NCBI GenBank assembly: GCA_002471575.1
Contig: DKQG01000034.1
Span: 234,491 to 263,570 of the forward strand
Length of the DNA: 29,080 nt
Origin: Alphaproteobacteria bacterium UBA7314
Lineage (GTDB): Bacteria > Pseudomonadota > Alphaproteobacteria > MPNO01 > UBA830
Direction: 5' to 3'
Positions 1-7,897 of the stretch are shown piece after piece. The notes beneath the pieces are model-generated. The model worked only from the letters and a program-made list of their open reading frames with translations, was not told where the DNA came from and searched no databases. The translations under genes were made by a program, and so were the position numbers. Position 1 is the stretch's first letter. Every line of letters begins with the position of its first letter.

Positions 1-127
1 CGTCACGGTCATTATCGACAGCCCAATAGGGAGCCAGATCGTTTTCTTCGAGCTTTTCGTATACCGAAGAGAGCCGGGCCTCTCGGTTTGCGCCACGTTT
101 TACCGTGTCGTCAGTCGAATTAGACAT
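1..127 (-). CDS. Cupin protein, gentisate 1,2-dioxygenase-like (partial, N-terminus only)
   Basis: Only the first 42 codons lie in the window; the gene continues past the left edge. It starts with ATG at 127, preceded by a GAGGGG ribosome binding site. The N-terminus contains YEKLEENDLAPYW, which resembles the opening of gentisate 1,2-dioxygenase and related bicupin ring-cleavage enzymes (typically Y-x-K-L-x-x-x-x-L-x-P-L-W). No metal-binding residues are visible in this piece, so the enzyme assignment is tentative. It lies 149 bp downstream of the LVIVD-repeat gene on the same strand and is probably the last visible member of the TetR-led operon. If correct, the operon may include oxygen-dependent cleavage of an aromatic or enol substrate. 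Confidence 0.5.
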   Translation of the reverse strand, partial: MSNSTDDTVKRGANREARLSSVYEKLEENDLAPYWAVDNDRD

Positions 128-276
128 TTTCCCCTCGATATCTTTCCTCGATGGATTACAACTCTATCATTCAACAGGAGCCGGCGAAAACCGGTGTGCT
201 GTATATCTGCTTTCCGCCGATCGATGAGGTGTCCCGCTGTAACTAACGGATCAGCCAATGTGCTTTCCAACCGATG

Positions 277-1398
277 TCAGGTTTGCTCGACGATGTGGAG
301 CCCGCGCAGGCGGTCGATGACGTATATCAGCCCACGGTCATCCACCGTTATGTCATTGGCGCAGATCCGGTCGCAACCCGGCTGCGGGTCGGGGTCGAAA
401 TGGCCGACTTCTCTCGGTGCGTGAGGATTGGAGATATCGAGCATCCTGATCCCCTTCGAAAACCACGCGAACGGTATCACCGGTCCGGTAACAACTTCGC
501 TCGGCTGGTGACATCCGGTGAAAACACCCTGCGGTTCACCGATGGGATCCAGATCTTTGGCTTGCCAGGATGATACCGGGATCGGATTTGTTTCGTCGGT
601 TATGTCGAATATCCAAGTGAAGGCAGGCGCGTGCGGGCGAAGTTTTGCGACATCCTCGTCGGCGACAATCATGTGGTGATGTCCCCCGATTTCGAACGGC
701 AACGGAAGTGCCGTGTGAGTAGGGTGCGGGAAAGTCGGTCCGGTGTTAAACGACGAGATCATTTTAGGTTGTGAGAGATCCTCGATGTCGAGGATGAAAC
801 AGCCGTGATGCCAGTAGCTCATATACAGCCGGTTGCCCATGCGGAGAGGATGGTGGCAGCGCGGTTCCGGTCCGTCGGCCCACGGGTATTCCTCGCCGCC
901 GGCTTCCCACTGGCCGGGAATCCACCAACGGCAGACTTCGACCGGGCTCTCCGGATCCTGGAGATCGATAACAACCATGATCGGTCCACGATATCCTTCG
1001 ACGGTCGACGAAAAATACATATAGCGACCGTCGAAATCGAAACGGTGAACGCCCCGGCCGATAGTGTCCCACGTGGAGATTAGCCGCGGGTTGGACTTGT
1101 CCGATACGTTGTACACCCCGACGCCCGTCGCAAATTCGTCGGGTTTGCCCGGGCCGATCAGTTCATGGTTCCGCACCATGATATCGCCCTGGGCATGAAC
1201 TTTGTGCGAATGTGTGCCGTCCGGCATGCCGGTATGGGAGAGGAGTATCGGGTTCTTCGGGTCGGCGACATCCACGATGCTGGTGCCGAACGGATTGGCC
1301 ATATGACCGATATAGGCGGTCGTTCCGTCAACGCGGACCTGGCCGCCACCGGCGCAATCGAAATAACCGACTTCCTGTAACCCCTCAGCGCTTGCCAT
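277..1398 (-). CDS. LVIVD-repeat beta-propeller protein
   Basis: This 373-residue protein is built of repeated blade-like segments ending in motifs such as SIVDVADPKNP, MVVIDLQDPESP, CFILDIEDLSQP and IRMLDISNPHAP. These are characteristic of the LVIVD repeat family, a predicted beta-propeller of unknown biochemical role. It is rich in His, Trp and Cys (for example CHHPLRMGNRLYMSYWHHGC), so metal or ligand binding in the propeller centre is possible. No signal peptide is seen and it is probably cytoplasmic. It starts at ATG 1398, with AGGA nine bases upstream, only 11 bp after the preceding gene's stop, so it is co-transcribed with the TIM-barrel gene. Its function in the operon is unknown; family homologues often sit beside dioxygenase or dehydrogenase genes. 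Confidence 0.8.
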   Translation of the reverse strand: MASAEGLQEVGYFDCAGGGQVRVDGTTAYIGHMANPFGTSIVDVADPKNPILLSHTGMPDGTHSHKVHAQGDIMVRNHELIGPGKPDEFATGVGVYNVSDKSNPRLISTWDTIGRGVHRFDFDGRYMYFSSTVEGYRGPIMVVIDLQDPESPVEVCRWWIPGQWEAGGEEYPWADGPEPRCHHPLRMGNRLYMSYWHHGCFILDIEDLSQPKMISSFNTGPTFPHPTHTALPLPFEIGGHHHMIVADEDVAKLRPHAPAFTWIFDITDETNPIPVSSWQAKDLDPIGEPQGVFTGCHQPSEVVTGPVIPFAWFSKGIRMLDISNPHAPREVGHFDPDPQPGCDRICANDITVDDRGLIYVIDRLRGLHIVEQT

Positions 1399-1409
1399 TG
1401 TGTTCTTTC

Positions 1410-2237
1410 CTAAACGAATTCCGCATAGCGATCGATGCAGGTCTCGACGACCTCTTCAGGGTCGCGTTGCCACCAATTTCGCTCAGAGAATATCTCAATT
1501 TCGTTGAAACCTCGATAACCCGCCGCTTCCACCCATCCGCGAATGCGCGGAATATCTATGACGCCGTCACCCATCATGCCGCGATCCCAGACGAGGTCGA
1601 CGGTTGGAACGAGCCAGTCGCAAACGTGGAAGCCCAGAATGCGGTCCGCCGCGCGGGCAATCTGGTCTTCAAGTTTTGGATCCCACCAGACATGGTAAAC
1701 GTCGACCGCCACACCGATCCCTTCGCCGAGCGCGTCACACAAATCCAGCGCGTGCTCCAGCGTGTTCACGCAGGCGCGGTCCGCGGCCGTCATCGGGTGG
1801 AGAGGTTCGATCGCAACGGGCACCCCGGCCTCGCGGGCATAGTGCAACATCCGTTCCAGCCCGTCCGCGACCTGTATTCGGGCGTCGATCATGTCTTTCG
1901 ATCCGTCCGGCAGTCCGCCGCAAACCATGACCAGACACTGCGCGCCGATGGCGGCGGCTTCGTCAACGGCGCGGCGGTTGTCGTCATGCGCGGCTTGTCT
2001 CCCCGCGTCATCGTTCGCCGGAAACATTCCACCCCGACATAGCCCCGTGACGGTCATGCCGTTGTCGCGTAACAGTTCTGCTGCCACTTCCACGCCGCAT
2101 TCGGCCAGTTTGTCCCGCCAAACGGATATCCCGCGAATGTCTCTCGCGGCATATCCCTCGACGGCTTCGCGCAGCGACCATTGTTTCATGGTCGTTGCCT
2201 GATTGATCGCCAGTTTTTCGCGTTCAGGTGCCGCCAT
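1410..2237 (-). CDS. Sugar phosphate isomerase/epimerase (xylose isomerase-like TIM barrel)
   Basis: The 275-residue protein belongs to the AP-endonuclease-2 / xylose-isomerase-like TIM barrel family, normally 260-300 residues. Candidate divalent-metal ligands are visible in the usual order: Glu144 (AIEPLHP), Asp179 with His182 (VAVDVYHVWWD), His204 and Asp207 (GFHVCDW) and Glu246/Glu248 (FNEIEIFSE). Family members isomerise or epimerise sugars, keto-sugars and inositol derivatives. Its ATG lies just after the stop of the DUF993 gene (two-base gap), which implies translational coupling. With an oxidoreductase and an aldolase-like protein in the same operon, it probably handles a keto-intermediate of a sugar, polyol or related compound. 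The exact substrate cannot be read from the sequence. Confidence 0.85.
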   Translation of the reverse strand: MAAPEREKLAINQATTMKQWSLREAVEGYAARDIRGISVWRDKLAECGVEVAAELLRDNGMTVTGLCRGGMFPANDDAGRQAAHDDNRRAVDEAAAIGAQCLVMVCGGLPDGSKDMIDARIQVADGLERMLHYAREAGVPVAIEPLHPMTAADRACVNTLEHALDLCDALGEGIGVAVDVYHVWWDPKLEDQIARAADRILGFHVCDWLVPTVDLVWDRGMMGDGVIDIPRIRGWVEAAGYRGFNEIEIFSERNWWQRDPEEVVETCIDRYAEFV

Positions 2238-2239
2238 GT

Positions 2240-3406
2240 TCAGATCCCGATGCCATGAATCGAGAGAACCCGGCTCATCCTCGCGGCAGCCTCCTCCGGA
2301 TCCCCAAGCAATCCGGCCTTGTCGGCCAGCCGGAAAATTTCGGCCAGGTGAACAATTGACCGCGTGCTTTGCTGACCGCCGACCATTACGAAATGATCCT
2401 GATGCCTGTTCAGATAGGCCATAAACACGACACCGGTTTTATAGAACCGCGTCGGTGCTTTGAAAATGTGCCGCGACAATGGAACCGTCGGTTCGAAGAT
2501 TTCATGAAATTCTTCCGGCCGGTTGTCGGCAAGCGCGGCGAGCGCGGCCGACGCGGCGGGTGCAATCGCATCGAATATGCCGAGTAGCGCATCTGAAAAT
2601 CCTTCGTTGTCGCCGGCAATCAGTTCGGCGTAGTTGAAGTCGTCACCGGTATACATGCGGACGCCCTCGGGCAGGGCGCGCCGGAGCTTTATTTCCTTGT
2701 CCTTGTCGAGCAGCGATATCTTTATCCCGTCGACCTTGTCGGCGTTGCGTCGTAGTACATCGACACATACGTCCATCGCGTCGAAATGATCGGTGTGTCC
2801 CCAATAGCCTTCCAGGGCGGGATCGAACATTTCGCCCAGCCAGTGCACGATCACCGGTTCTTTAACCTGCCCCAGAATTCGGTCGTAGACGGTTCCGTAG
2901 TCATCCGGCGATTTGGCGCAGGTAGCGAGTGCGCGGCTCGCCATCAGAATGATCCGCCCGCCACATGCTTCGACCGCTTCGCACTGTTCTTCGTATGCGC
3001 GGATCACGTCGTCCGTGGTCAGGGTCGGGTCGGGCGTCAAATGGTCGGTGCCGGCCCCGGAGGCCACCACAGCGCCGGGTGCGTCACGTGCAGCTTCGAC
3101 GCTCCGTTGGATTAGTTCCAGCGAGGTCGGCCAGTCGAGGCCCATGCCCCTTTGTGCGGTGTCCATTGCTTCCGCGACGCCGATACCGAGGCCCCAGAGA
3201 TGACGCCGGAAAGCGATGGTGCGGTCCCAGTCCACCGACGTATCCAACCACGGGTCGTTGTCAGCCAAAGCGTTCGGGACAACATGCGCTGCGGCATAGG
3301 CGATGCGGTTGAACGGGCGATCCGCTTGAGACGGAAATTCCTTAGGTGCCGAGGTGGAAAACTTTTCAAGCGAGCTGTCGGCGGTAGGTAAGGAGAGCGT
3401 CGGCAT
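2240..3406 (-). CDS. DUF993 family protein (DapA-like TIM-barrel)
   Basis: This 388-residue protein matches the DUF993 family, distant relatives of the class I dihydrodipicolinate synthase / N-acetylneuraminate lyase TIM barrels. The segment DKVDGIKISLLDKDKEI carries the Lys in the position expected of a Schiff-base lysine (GIKIS), and YTGDDFNY lies where aldolases bind substrate. The open frame extends upstream to 3604, but that extension overlaps the dehydrogenase gene and is low-complexity Arg-rich. The ATG at 3406 overlaps the dehydrogenase stop in a TGATG arrangement, so I chose it. DUF993, Gfo/Idh/MocA and xylose-isomerase-like genes commonly occur together in putative sugar catabolic loci. 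A retro-aldol or dehydratase step is inferred, not shown. Confidence 0.85.
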   Translation of the reverse strand: MPTLSLPTADSSLEKFSTSAPKEFPSQADRPFNRIAYAAAHVVPNALADNDPWLDTSVDWDRTIAFRRHLWGLGIGVAEAMDTAQRGMGLDWPTSLELIQRSVEAARDAPGAVVASGAGTDHLTPDPTLTTDDVIRAYEEQCEAVEACGGRIILMASRALATCAKSPDDYGTVYDRILGQVKEPVIVHWLGEMFDPALEGYWGHTDHFDAMDVCVDVLRRNADKVDGIKISLLDKDKEIKLRRALPEGVRMYTGDDFNYAELIAGDNEGFSDALLGIFDAIAPAASAALAALADNRPEEFHEIFEPTVPLSRHIFKAPTRFYKTGVVFMAYLNRHQDHFVMVGGQQSTRSIVHLAEIFRLADKAGLLGDPEEAAARMSRVLSIHGIGI

Positions 3407-4557
3407 CAGGTGGGAACCTCGTCTATGTCGATCCAGCGCCGTTCGTGCCAGCTCTGCATGGCTGCCTCTGCCAGCTGAACGCCCTTGGCGCCTTCGCGCA
3501 GACTCCAATGGAACGGTTCGTCGGTATAGAGGCTGCGCATGAACATCTCCCACTCCGACTTGAAACCATTGTCGAACGTCATGTCGGCGCCGTATTCCTC
3601 CCATGTGTCGAAGAACGGGATAGTTTGCGGTTCATCCGGATTCCAAACAGGGGAGGGCGTTGCCGGCCTATCCTGCGTGTAGCACTTCGTAAGGCCTGCG
3701 ATGGCGGCGCCGTGGGTTCCGTCGGCATGAAATGTGACCAGGTCGTCCTTACGGACGCGCGTGCACCAGGAAGCAAATATTTGGGCGACTGCACCGCCTT
3801 CGAGTTCGACCAGCGCATAAGAGGCGTCGTCCGCGTCGGCATCATAGGGTTCGTTGTTTTCGTCCCAGCGTTTGTCGATGTTGACGCGCCCTAGGCAGCT
3901 GACGCTTTTGACGCTGCCGAAGGTATTGTCGAGGACATAGCGCCAATGCGGCATCATATCGAGAATGATGCCGCCGCCGTCTTCCTTGCGATAGTTCCAG
4001 CTCGGTCGCTGCGCTTCTTTCCAGTCTCCTTCGAATACCCAGTATCCGAAGTCGATCTTTACGGATAGAAGTCGGCCGAAGAAGCCGTCTTCCATAAGCT
4101 GTTTCATTTTTTGCAGCCCCGGCAGGAATATCTTGTCCTGCACCACGCCATGCCGAATGCCGGCTTGCTCGGCGCGCTGATAAACATCGATCGCATCTTC
4201 CAGCGTACCCGCCGACGGTTTCTCGCAGTAAATGTCCTTACCGGCGTCGATCGCTTTGCGAAGAAGTTCGGCGCGCAGGTTCGTACTGGCAGAATCGAAA
4301 AACAGTGTGTCGTCCGGATTGGCTATCGCGCCATCGAGGTCGGTGGTCCATCGGACGACATCGTGTTTCTTCGCCAGTGTCTCCACTTTGCCGGTGTTGC
4401 GCCCAACGAGGATCGGGTCGGGCATGACGGTGTCGCCGTTGTCCAGCTTGACGCCACCCTCTTTCATGATGGCGAGGATGGATCGGATCAGGTGCTGGTT
4501 GGTGCCCATGCGTCCCGTGACGCCGTTCATGATGATGCCTAGCCTGTGTTCGGTCAT
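3406..4557 (-). CDS. Gfo/Idh/MocA family NAD(P)-dependent oxidoreductase
   Basis: The 383-residue protein has an N-terminal Rossmann fold with a glycine-rich loop (NGVTGRMG, residues 11-18). The family's hallmark Glu-Lys-Pro occurs at residues 112-114 (CEKPSAGTLEDA). The C-terminal substrate domain contains GGGIILDMMPHWRYV, where the HW pair falls in the catalytic-histidine region. Such enzymes oxidise or reduce a sugar, inositol or glycoside hydroxyl/ketone with NAD(P). The ATG at 4557 follows an AGGGGGAC ribosome binding site. It lies 21 bp after the TetR gene and overlaps the DUF993 gene, so it is the first metabolic gene of the operon. Annotated relatives are often called dehydrogenases without known substrate. 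Confidence 0.9.
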   Translation of the reverse strand: MTEHRLGIIMNGVTGRMGTNQHLIRSILAIMKEGGVKLDNGDTVMPDPILVGRNTGKVETLAKKHDVVRWTTDLDGAIANPDDTLFFDSASTNLRAELLRKAIDAGKDIYCEKPSAGTLEDAIDVYQRAEQAGIRHGVVQDKIFLPGLQKMKQLMEDGFFGRLLSVKIDFGYWVFEGDWKEAQRPSWNYRKEDGGGIILDMMPHWRYVLDNTFGSVKSVSCLGRVNIDKRWDENNEPYDADADDASYALVELEGGAVAQIFASWCTRVRKDDLVTFHADGTHGAAIAGLTKCYTQDRPATPSPVWNPDEPQTIPFFDTWEEYGADMTFDNGFKSEWEMFMRSLYTDEPFHWSLREGAKGVQLAEAAMQSWHERRWIDIDEVPT

Positions 4558-4578
4558 TTTCGTCCCCCTGGTTTTTGT

Positions 4579-5241
4579 TCATGCCGCAACGAAGCGGTCC
4601 ACCATCTGATGGATATGCGTACGCCATGCGGCAATTTCGGTTCTGTCAAAAAGATCGCGGTCGAAGAATACCGAGAGCGAATGTCCGTTTGACAGATAGT
4701 AGTAAATCAGTCCGACGATCGAGATGTACAAACGCGCGCCGTTTACGCCGTCTCTGAATTTTCCTTCAGAGACCCCACGCATGAGCAATTCATTTAGCAT
4801 TGTCTCGAACGGCAACTGAACTGCGCGGATCCGTTCCGATATTTTCAGATGTCTCGCTTTGTGCAGGTTTTCGGCGTTCAACAGCGTGATCGCGTGCGGA
4901 TTCTCGAGATAAAAATTGACCACAAAATCGACCAGCTTCCTCAGGCCGGATTGCGGTGAGCCCGACACGAGGTCGAGGGCAGCGCTTTCAGTACATATTG
5001 TCTCGTACAATTCGTCCAGTACCGCGGCGAACAGATCATCCTTGTTGCCGAAGTAGTGATAGAGCATGCGTTTATTGATGCCGGCACGCGTCGCGATTTC
5101 GTCGACCCGGGCGCCGTCCAACCCCTGCGCGGCAAATATATCGGTCGCCGCCCGGAGTATGCGTTCGCGCGACGCGTCGGGGTTGCGCCGAACCGGTGGG
5201 TTCTTTTTGGCTGGTTTTTTGCTGGCAGTTTGCACCGGCAT
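4579..5241 (-). CDS. TetR/AcrR family transcriptional regulator
   Basis: A 220-residue one-component regulator. The DNA-binding helix-turn-helix occupies about residues 24-70, with the typical sequence ILRAATDIFAAQGLDGARV followed by GINKRMLYHYFGNKDDLF. The C-terminal all-alpha domain would bind a small ligand and dimerise. The first 20 residues are Lys/Pro-rich and probably disordered. It is the first gene of the minus-strand operon and is divergent from the MetE-like gene, with a 101-bp shared control region holding an inverted repeat at 5288-5307. Autorepression plus repression of both divergent units is the natural model. The inducer is unknown but is presumably the operon's substrate or an intermediate. 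Confidence 0.9.
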   Translation of the reverse strand: MPVQTASKKPAKKNPPVRRNPDASRERILRAATDIFAAQGLDGARVDEIATRAGINKRMLYHYFGNKDDLFAAVLDELYETICTESAALDLVSGSPQSGLRKLVDFVVNFYLENPHAITLLNAENLHKARHLKISERIRAVQLPFETMLNELLMRGVSEGKFRDGVNGARLYISIVGLIYYYLSNGHSLSVFFDRDLFDRTEIAAWRTHIHQMVDRFVAA

Positions 5242-5257
5242 GTTGAAATCCTATCGC

Positions 5258-5286
5258 TTGACAGCTTGGCTCCGCGTCCGTAGGCT
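5258..5286 (+). promoter_or_regulatory. Putative sigma-70-type promoter for the MetE-like gene
   Basis: A perfect TTGACA (5258-5263) is followed after exactly 17 bp by TAGGCT (5281-5286), a weak -10 matching the consensus at three positions. Transcription would begin near 5293, inside the inverted repeat proposed as the TetR operator, which fits repression by occlusion. Predicted from sequence only. Confidence 0.4.
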
Positions 5287-5287
5287 G

Positions 5288-5307
5288 AAATAACCAAATA
5301 GTTACTT
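5288..5307. promoter_or_regulatory. Putative TetR-family operator (inverted repeat)
   Basis: AAATAAC (5288-5294) and GTTACTT (5301-5307) form a 7-bp inverted repeat with one mismatch around a 6-bp A/T-rich spacer. The core is TAAC-N6-GTTA. It lies between the divergent TetR and MetE-like genes and overlaps the predicted transcription start of the latter. Its size and position fit a TetR-family dimer site; binding is inferred. Confidence 0.45.
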
Positions 5308-5342
5308 ACGACAGAAACGATCTTTCGGCAAGGATTTTGATC

Positions 5343-6368
5343 ATGGATACCTCTCCCCGCATCAAGACCACCACTGTTGGTTCCTATCCGGTGCCTGCGT
5401 GGCTCGGCAACGCACCTTCGGAACAGGACATCGTCGACGCTACCCGCGTCATTCTGCACACGCAGGAAACCGCAGGGCTGGACGTCGTGTGCGACGGCGA
5501 GGTGTATCGTTATGATCTCAGTCACCCGGAAACCAACGGCATGATCGAATACTTCACAAGACCGATGGACGGTATTCGGTCTGATCTGACGTTTGATCTT
5601 ATCCGCCAGTTCGAATCCGAGAAGGATATGGGGTGGCGGCGCCTGCCGGCTGGCGTGGTTGAAGGCCCCATCGGCAGCGGAACGATGAATCTGGCGATGC
5701 CCTGTCGACGCGCCATGGCGCTGGCACAGAAGCCTTTTAAATTCACGCTGACGGGTCCTCACATGCTGGCGAAAACCCTCGTCGATCATCACTACGGATC
5801 TATCGAGACGGTTACCGAGGCGATTGCCCAGGTGCTGGCCGAACAAGTTTCCCGCATGGATGCCGATATCGTTCAGATCGACGAAGCCAACCTGCCCGGG
5901 TCCCCTGACGAATGGGAGTGGGCCGCTGCAGCGATGAACATCATTCTCGATGCCGTGCCAGGTATCCCTGCAGTACATCTGTGCTTTGGCAATTACGCAG
6001 GTCAATCACCGCAGCAAGGATCTTGGGGGCAGTTGATGGATTACCTGAACGCCCTGCACGCGGATCACGTCGTCATGGAATGCGCATTTCGCCCCGCCGA
6101 AGAGCTCGTGGCGTTCCGGGAACTTCGCCCGGAAATCGGCCTGGGTGTGGGTGTCGTTGACGTGAAGCGCACGATGACGGAAACCCCGGATGAAATCGCC
6201 GCGCTGATCGAACGGATGGAGAGCATCATGGGTGAAGGCAGGGTGACGTATATTCATCCCGATTGTGGCCTGTGGAATCACAAGCGCTACGTCGCAGATC
6301 GTAAGATCGCCGTTCTTAATGAAGGGCGGGATCTTTATCTTGGCATAGAGCGCGATGCGGTCGCGTAG
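5343..6368 (+). CDS. Cobalamin-independent methionine synthase C-terminal-like methyltransferase
   Basis: At 341 residues this corresponds to the C-terminal catalytic barrel of MetE alone, without the N-terminal duplicated barrel of full-length (about 750-residue) MetE. The zinc ligands are recognisable: His212 and Cys214 (VHLCFGNY), Glu246 (VMECAF) and Cys308 (HPDCGLW). Such stand-alone proteins transfer methyl groups between a donor and a thiol or corrinoid; many are not true methionine synthases. A TTG at 5337 could extend the frame by two codons, but the AAGGA site at 5330-5334 is correctly spaced (8 bp) for the ATG at 5343. Divergence from the TetR operon suggests co-regulation, so it may demethylate or methylate an intermediate of that pathway. 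Confidence 0.8.
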   Translation: MDTSPRIKTTTVGSYPVPAWLGNAPSEQDIVDATRVILHTQETAGLDVVCDGEVYRYDLSHPETNGMIEYFTRPMDGIRSDLTFDLIRQFESEKDMGWRRLPAGVVEGPIGSGTMNLAMPCRRAMALAQKPFKFTLTGPHMLAKTLVDHHYGSIETVTEAIAQVLAEQVSRMDADIVQIDEANLPGSPDEWEWAAAAMNIILDAVPGIPAVHLCFGNYAGQSPQQGSWGQLMDYLNALHADHVVMECAFRPAEELVAFRELRPEIGLGVGVVDVKRTMTETPDEIAALIERMESIMGEGRVTYIHPDCGLWNHKRYVADRKIAVLNEGRDLYLGIERDAVA

Positions 6369-6371
6369 TGG

Positions 6372-6782
6372 TCAGTCCATCCCTAGAAGACCGTATATGC
6401 GGCGCGTATAGACGCTTAAATCTTCTTGGGTATTGATGTCGAGTTTGCGGGGGTAAGGCAGGTTGATGGGTATATCTTCCGCCATCCGAGCAGGGCTCGA
6501 CGTCAGAACGACGACGCGACTGCCCAGGAAAACCACTTCCTGAGTGTCGTGTGTTACGAATAGCACCGTCTTCCGGCTTTCTTCGCATATATGTAGCAGT
6601 TCAACGTTCGTTCCCTCGCGGGTAAGCGCGTCCAGCGCCCCGAAGGGTTCGTTCATCAACACCACCTTTGGGTCGTGAACAAGCGCCTGCGCGATTGCCG
6701 CCTGCTGATGCAGCCTGCCAGACAACTCCTACGGGTAACTGCCTTCGAAGCCGTCGGTTCCGACCAGTACGAGAAGATCCCT
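6372..6782 (-). pseudogene. Remnant of a SsuB/TauB-type ABC transporter ATPase
   Basis: The frame encodes the C-terminal half of a nitrate/sulfonate/taurine-type ABC ATPase: signature region LSGRLHQQAAIAQAL (usually LSGGMQQRVAIARAL), Walker B VVLMNEPFGALDALTRE (Asp replaced by Asn before the catalytic Glu) and the switch histidine in VLFVTHDTQE. Upstream in the same frame, codons at 6732-6782 still read RDLLVLVGTDGFEGSYP, a normal family sequence. They are separated from the signature by an in-frame TAG at 6729-6731 that replaces a single codon. The Walker A half is missing altogether. It ends three bases from the MetE-like stop, tail to tail. The nonsense codon, degenerate signature and missing N-terminus make it a clear pseudogene; no matching permease or binding protein is nearby. 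Confidence 0.85.
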
Positions 6783-6923
6783 GGTCCCACACCAGTTGCT
6801 GGGCACCTTTTTTATACATCACGGGGGTTTTCCCAACAGGACACACTTGTCCAGTTAGATTTGCTCGCCAAGACGAGCACATCGAATGTGAAACTTCCTT
6901 TCAAGGTGCGCAGGACCGATCCT

Positions 6924-7895
6924 GTGATTAGACAGCGACCGAGTGTATGGTGTTACGCAGGACAATTGATTAATACGGCATTACCGGTTCCGCTAACTCG
7001 TCTAAGAATCAAGGACTTGGCCGAAAATAAACCCAACCTACTCCCCGAACGTTCGGTGAAGGAAGCAACAGGCGTCACGTCGGAAATTTACCGGTCGATT
7101 GAGGCCGCCCTGGGCGTTCGCCTCGTAAATCTTGTCTATAGGCATCTTGCGACCATTCCGGGAGCACTAGAGTGGGCCTGGGCAGTCGTCGGAGACGGGT
7201 TTAGCGAAGGCATCTATCAGCAACGATCCGCACCCCTGGTAAGGCTCGGAACGCACTTGTCGACCGACCCGCAGAGCATTCGCCCGATTTCTCTGGTGGA
7301 TTATGGCCTTGGACTGTCAGAGGCTTCCGCCGTCATCGAAACGCTGGATGCCTATAACAGGGCGAATCCGATGAATGCCCTCAGCTTACGCGTTATCGCT
7401 TTATCGCTCTCGACTGGATGGTGTCCGCCCATGCGCAGGGCAGACATCGCGAGCTCCCGTCCACTGGTCGATTTGTTGCCTATGGCTGGCCTCGAAGACC
7501 TGGACCCGGAGACATCCGAATACATGACAGAGCTTGCTTTATACAGCACAGGCGAAAAATCGAGTCTCGTACCCTCTCTGTTCCGTCATTTCTTCCGCTG
7601 GCCCGCCTTTCTGGCTGGTTTGTGTGAATGGCTCCGACCTTTGCACGAAAAGGATGTCGTACAAAATCTCTCGTGGCGGATATCCGACGAAGCAGACTCC
7701 ATTGCCAATGACATTTTTAAAAATCTGGCTGTATCGAAGGTCGAGATGGCGCCGCCGGCGGAGGAGATAAGAAGCGCTGTCGTGAAGACGATCGCCCAGT
7801 TTCTGCCCGCGTTATGCCGGATGATTGTTATCGGCGGACTTCTAAGAAGTGCCATCGTTTATGAAACACCGATGTCCGCTGATCGGGAGGAATGA
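6924..7895 (+). CDS. DehI-family 2-haloacid dehalogenase-like protein
   Basis: The region from about 7056 matches the DehI family, all-alpha pseudo-dimers made of two related halves. The first half opens with EATGVTSEIYRSIEAALG and VYRHLATIPGALEWAW. The second contains FRHFFRWPAFLAGLCEWLRP. The segment LDAYNRANPMNALSL also fits. DehI enzymes hydrolyse 2-haloacids to 2-hydroxyacids with inversion, without a covalent ester intermediate. I could not place the catalytic Asp/Asn pair with certainty, so activity is unproven. The start is uncertain: GTG 6924 has AGGA eight bases upstream but gives an N-terminus longer than usual, and GTG 7056 is an alternative. It overlaps the DUF924 remnant region and precedes a 2-hydroxyacid oxidase gene. 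The flanking pseudogenes mean its own expression may be impaired. Confidence 0.7.
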   Translation: MIRQRPSVWCYAGQLINTALPVPLTRLRIKDLAENKPNLLPERSVKEATGVTSEIYRSIEAALGVRLVNLVYRHLATIPGALEWAWAVVGDGFSEGIYQQRSAPLVRLGTHLSTDPQSIRPISLVDYGLGLSEASAVIETLDAYNRANPMNALSLRVIALSLSTGWCPPMRRADIASSRPLVDLLPMAGLEDLDPETSEYMTELALYSTGEKSSLVPSLFRHFFRWPAFLAGLCEWLRPLHEKDVVQNLSWRISDEADSIANDIFKNLAVSKVEMAPPAEEIRSAVVKTIAQFLPALCRMIVIGGLLRSAIVYETPMSADREE

Positions 7896-7897
7896 AA

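Noticed and set aside
1212..2042. A 276-codon plus-strand ORF opposite the TIM-barrel and LVIVD genes
   Set aside because: Arg-rich shadow translation, with the real genes on the opposite strand carrying clear motifs.
3407..3604. N-terminal extension of the DUF993 gene to 3604
   Set aside because: The extension is Arg-rich, lies wholly inside the dehydrogenase gene and has no family match; the overlapped ATG at 3406 is the natural start.
4941..6005. A 354-codon minus-strand ORF antisense to the MetE-like gene and overlapping the TetR gene
   Set aside because: It resembles no family, is rich in His/Arg/Gly as expected of an antisense shadow, and overlaps two well-supported genes.
6675..6923. 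Upstream extension of the DehI-like frame to 6675
   Set aside because: It overlaps the ABC ATPase remnant on the other strand and has no family similarity before about 7056.
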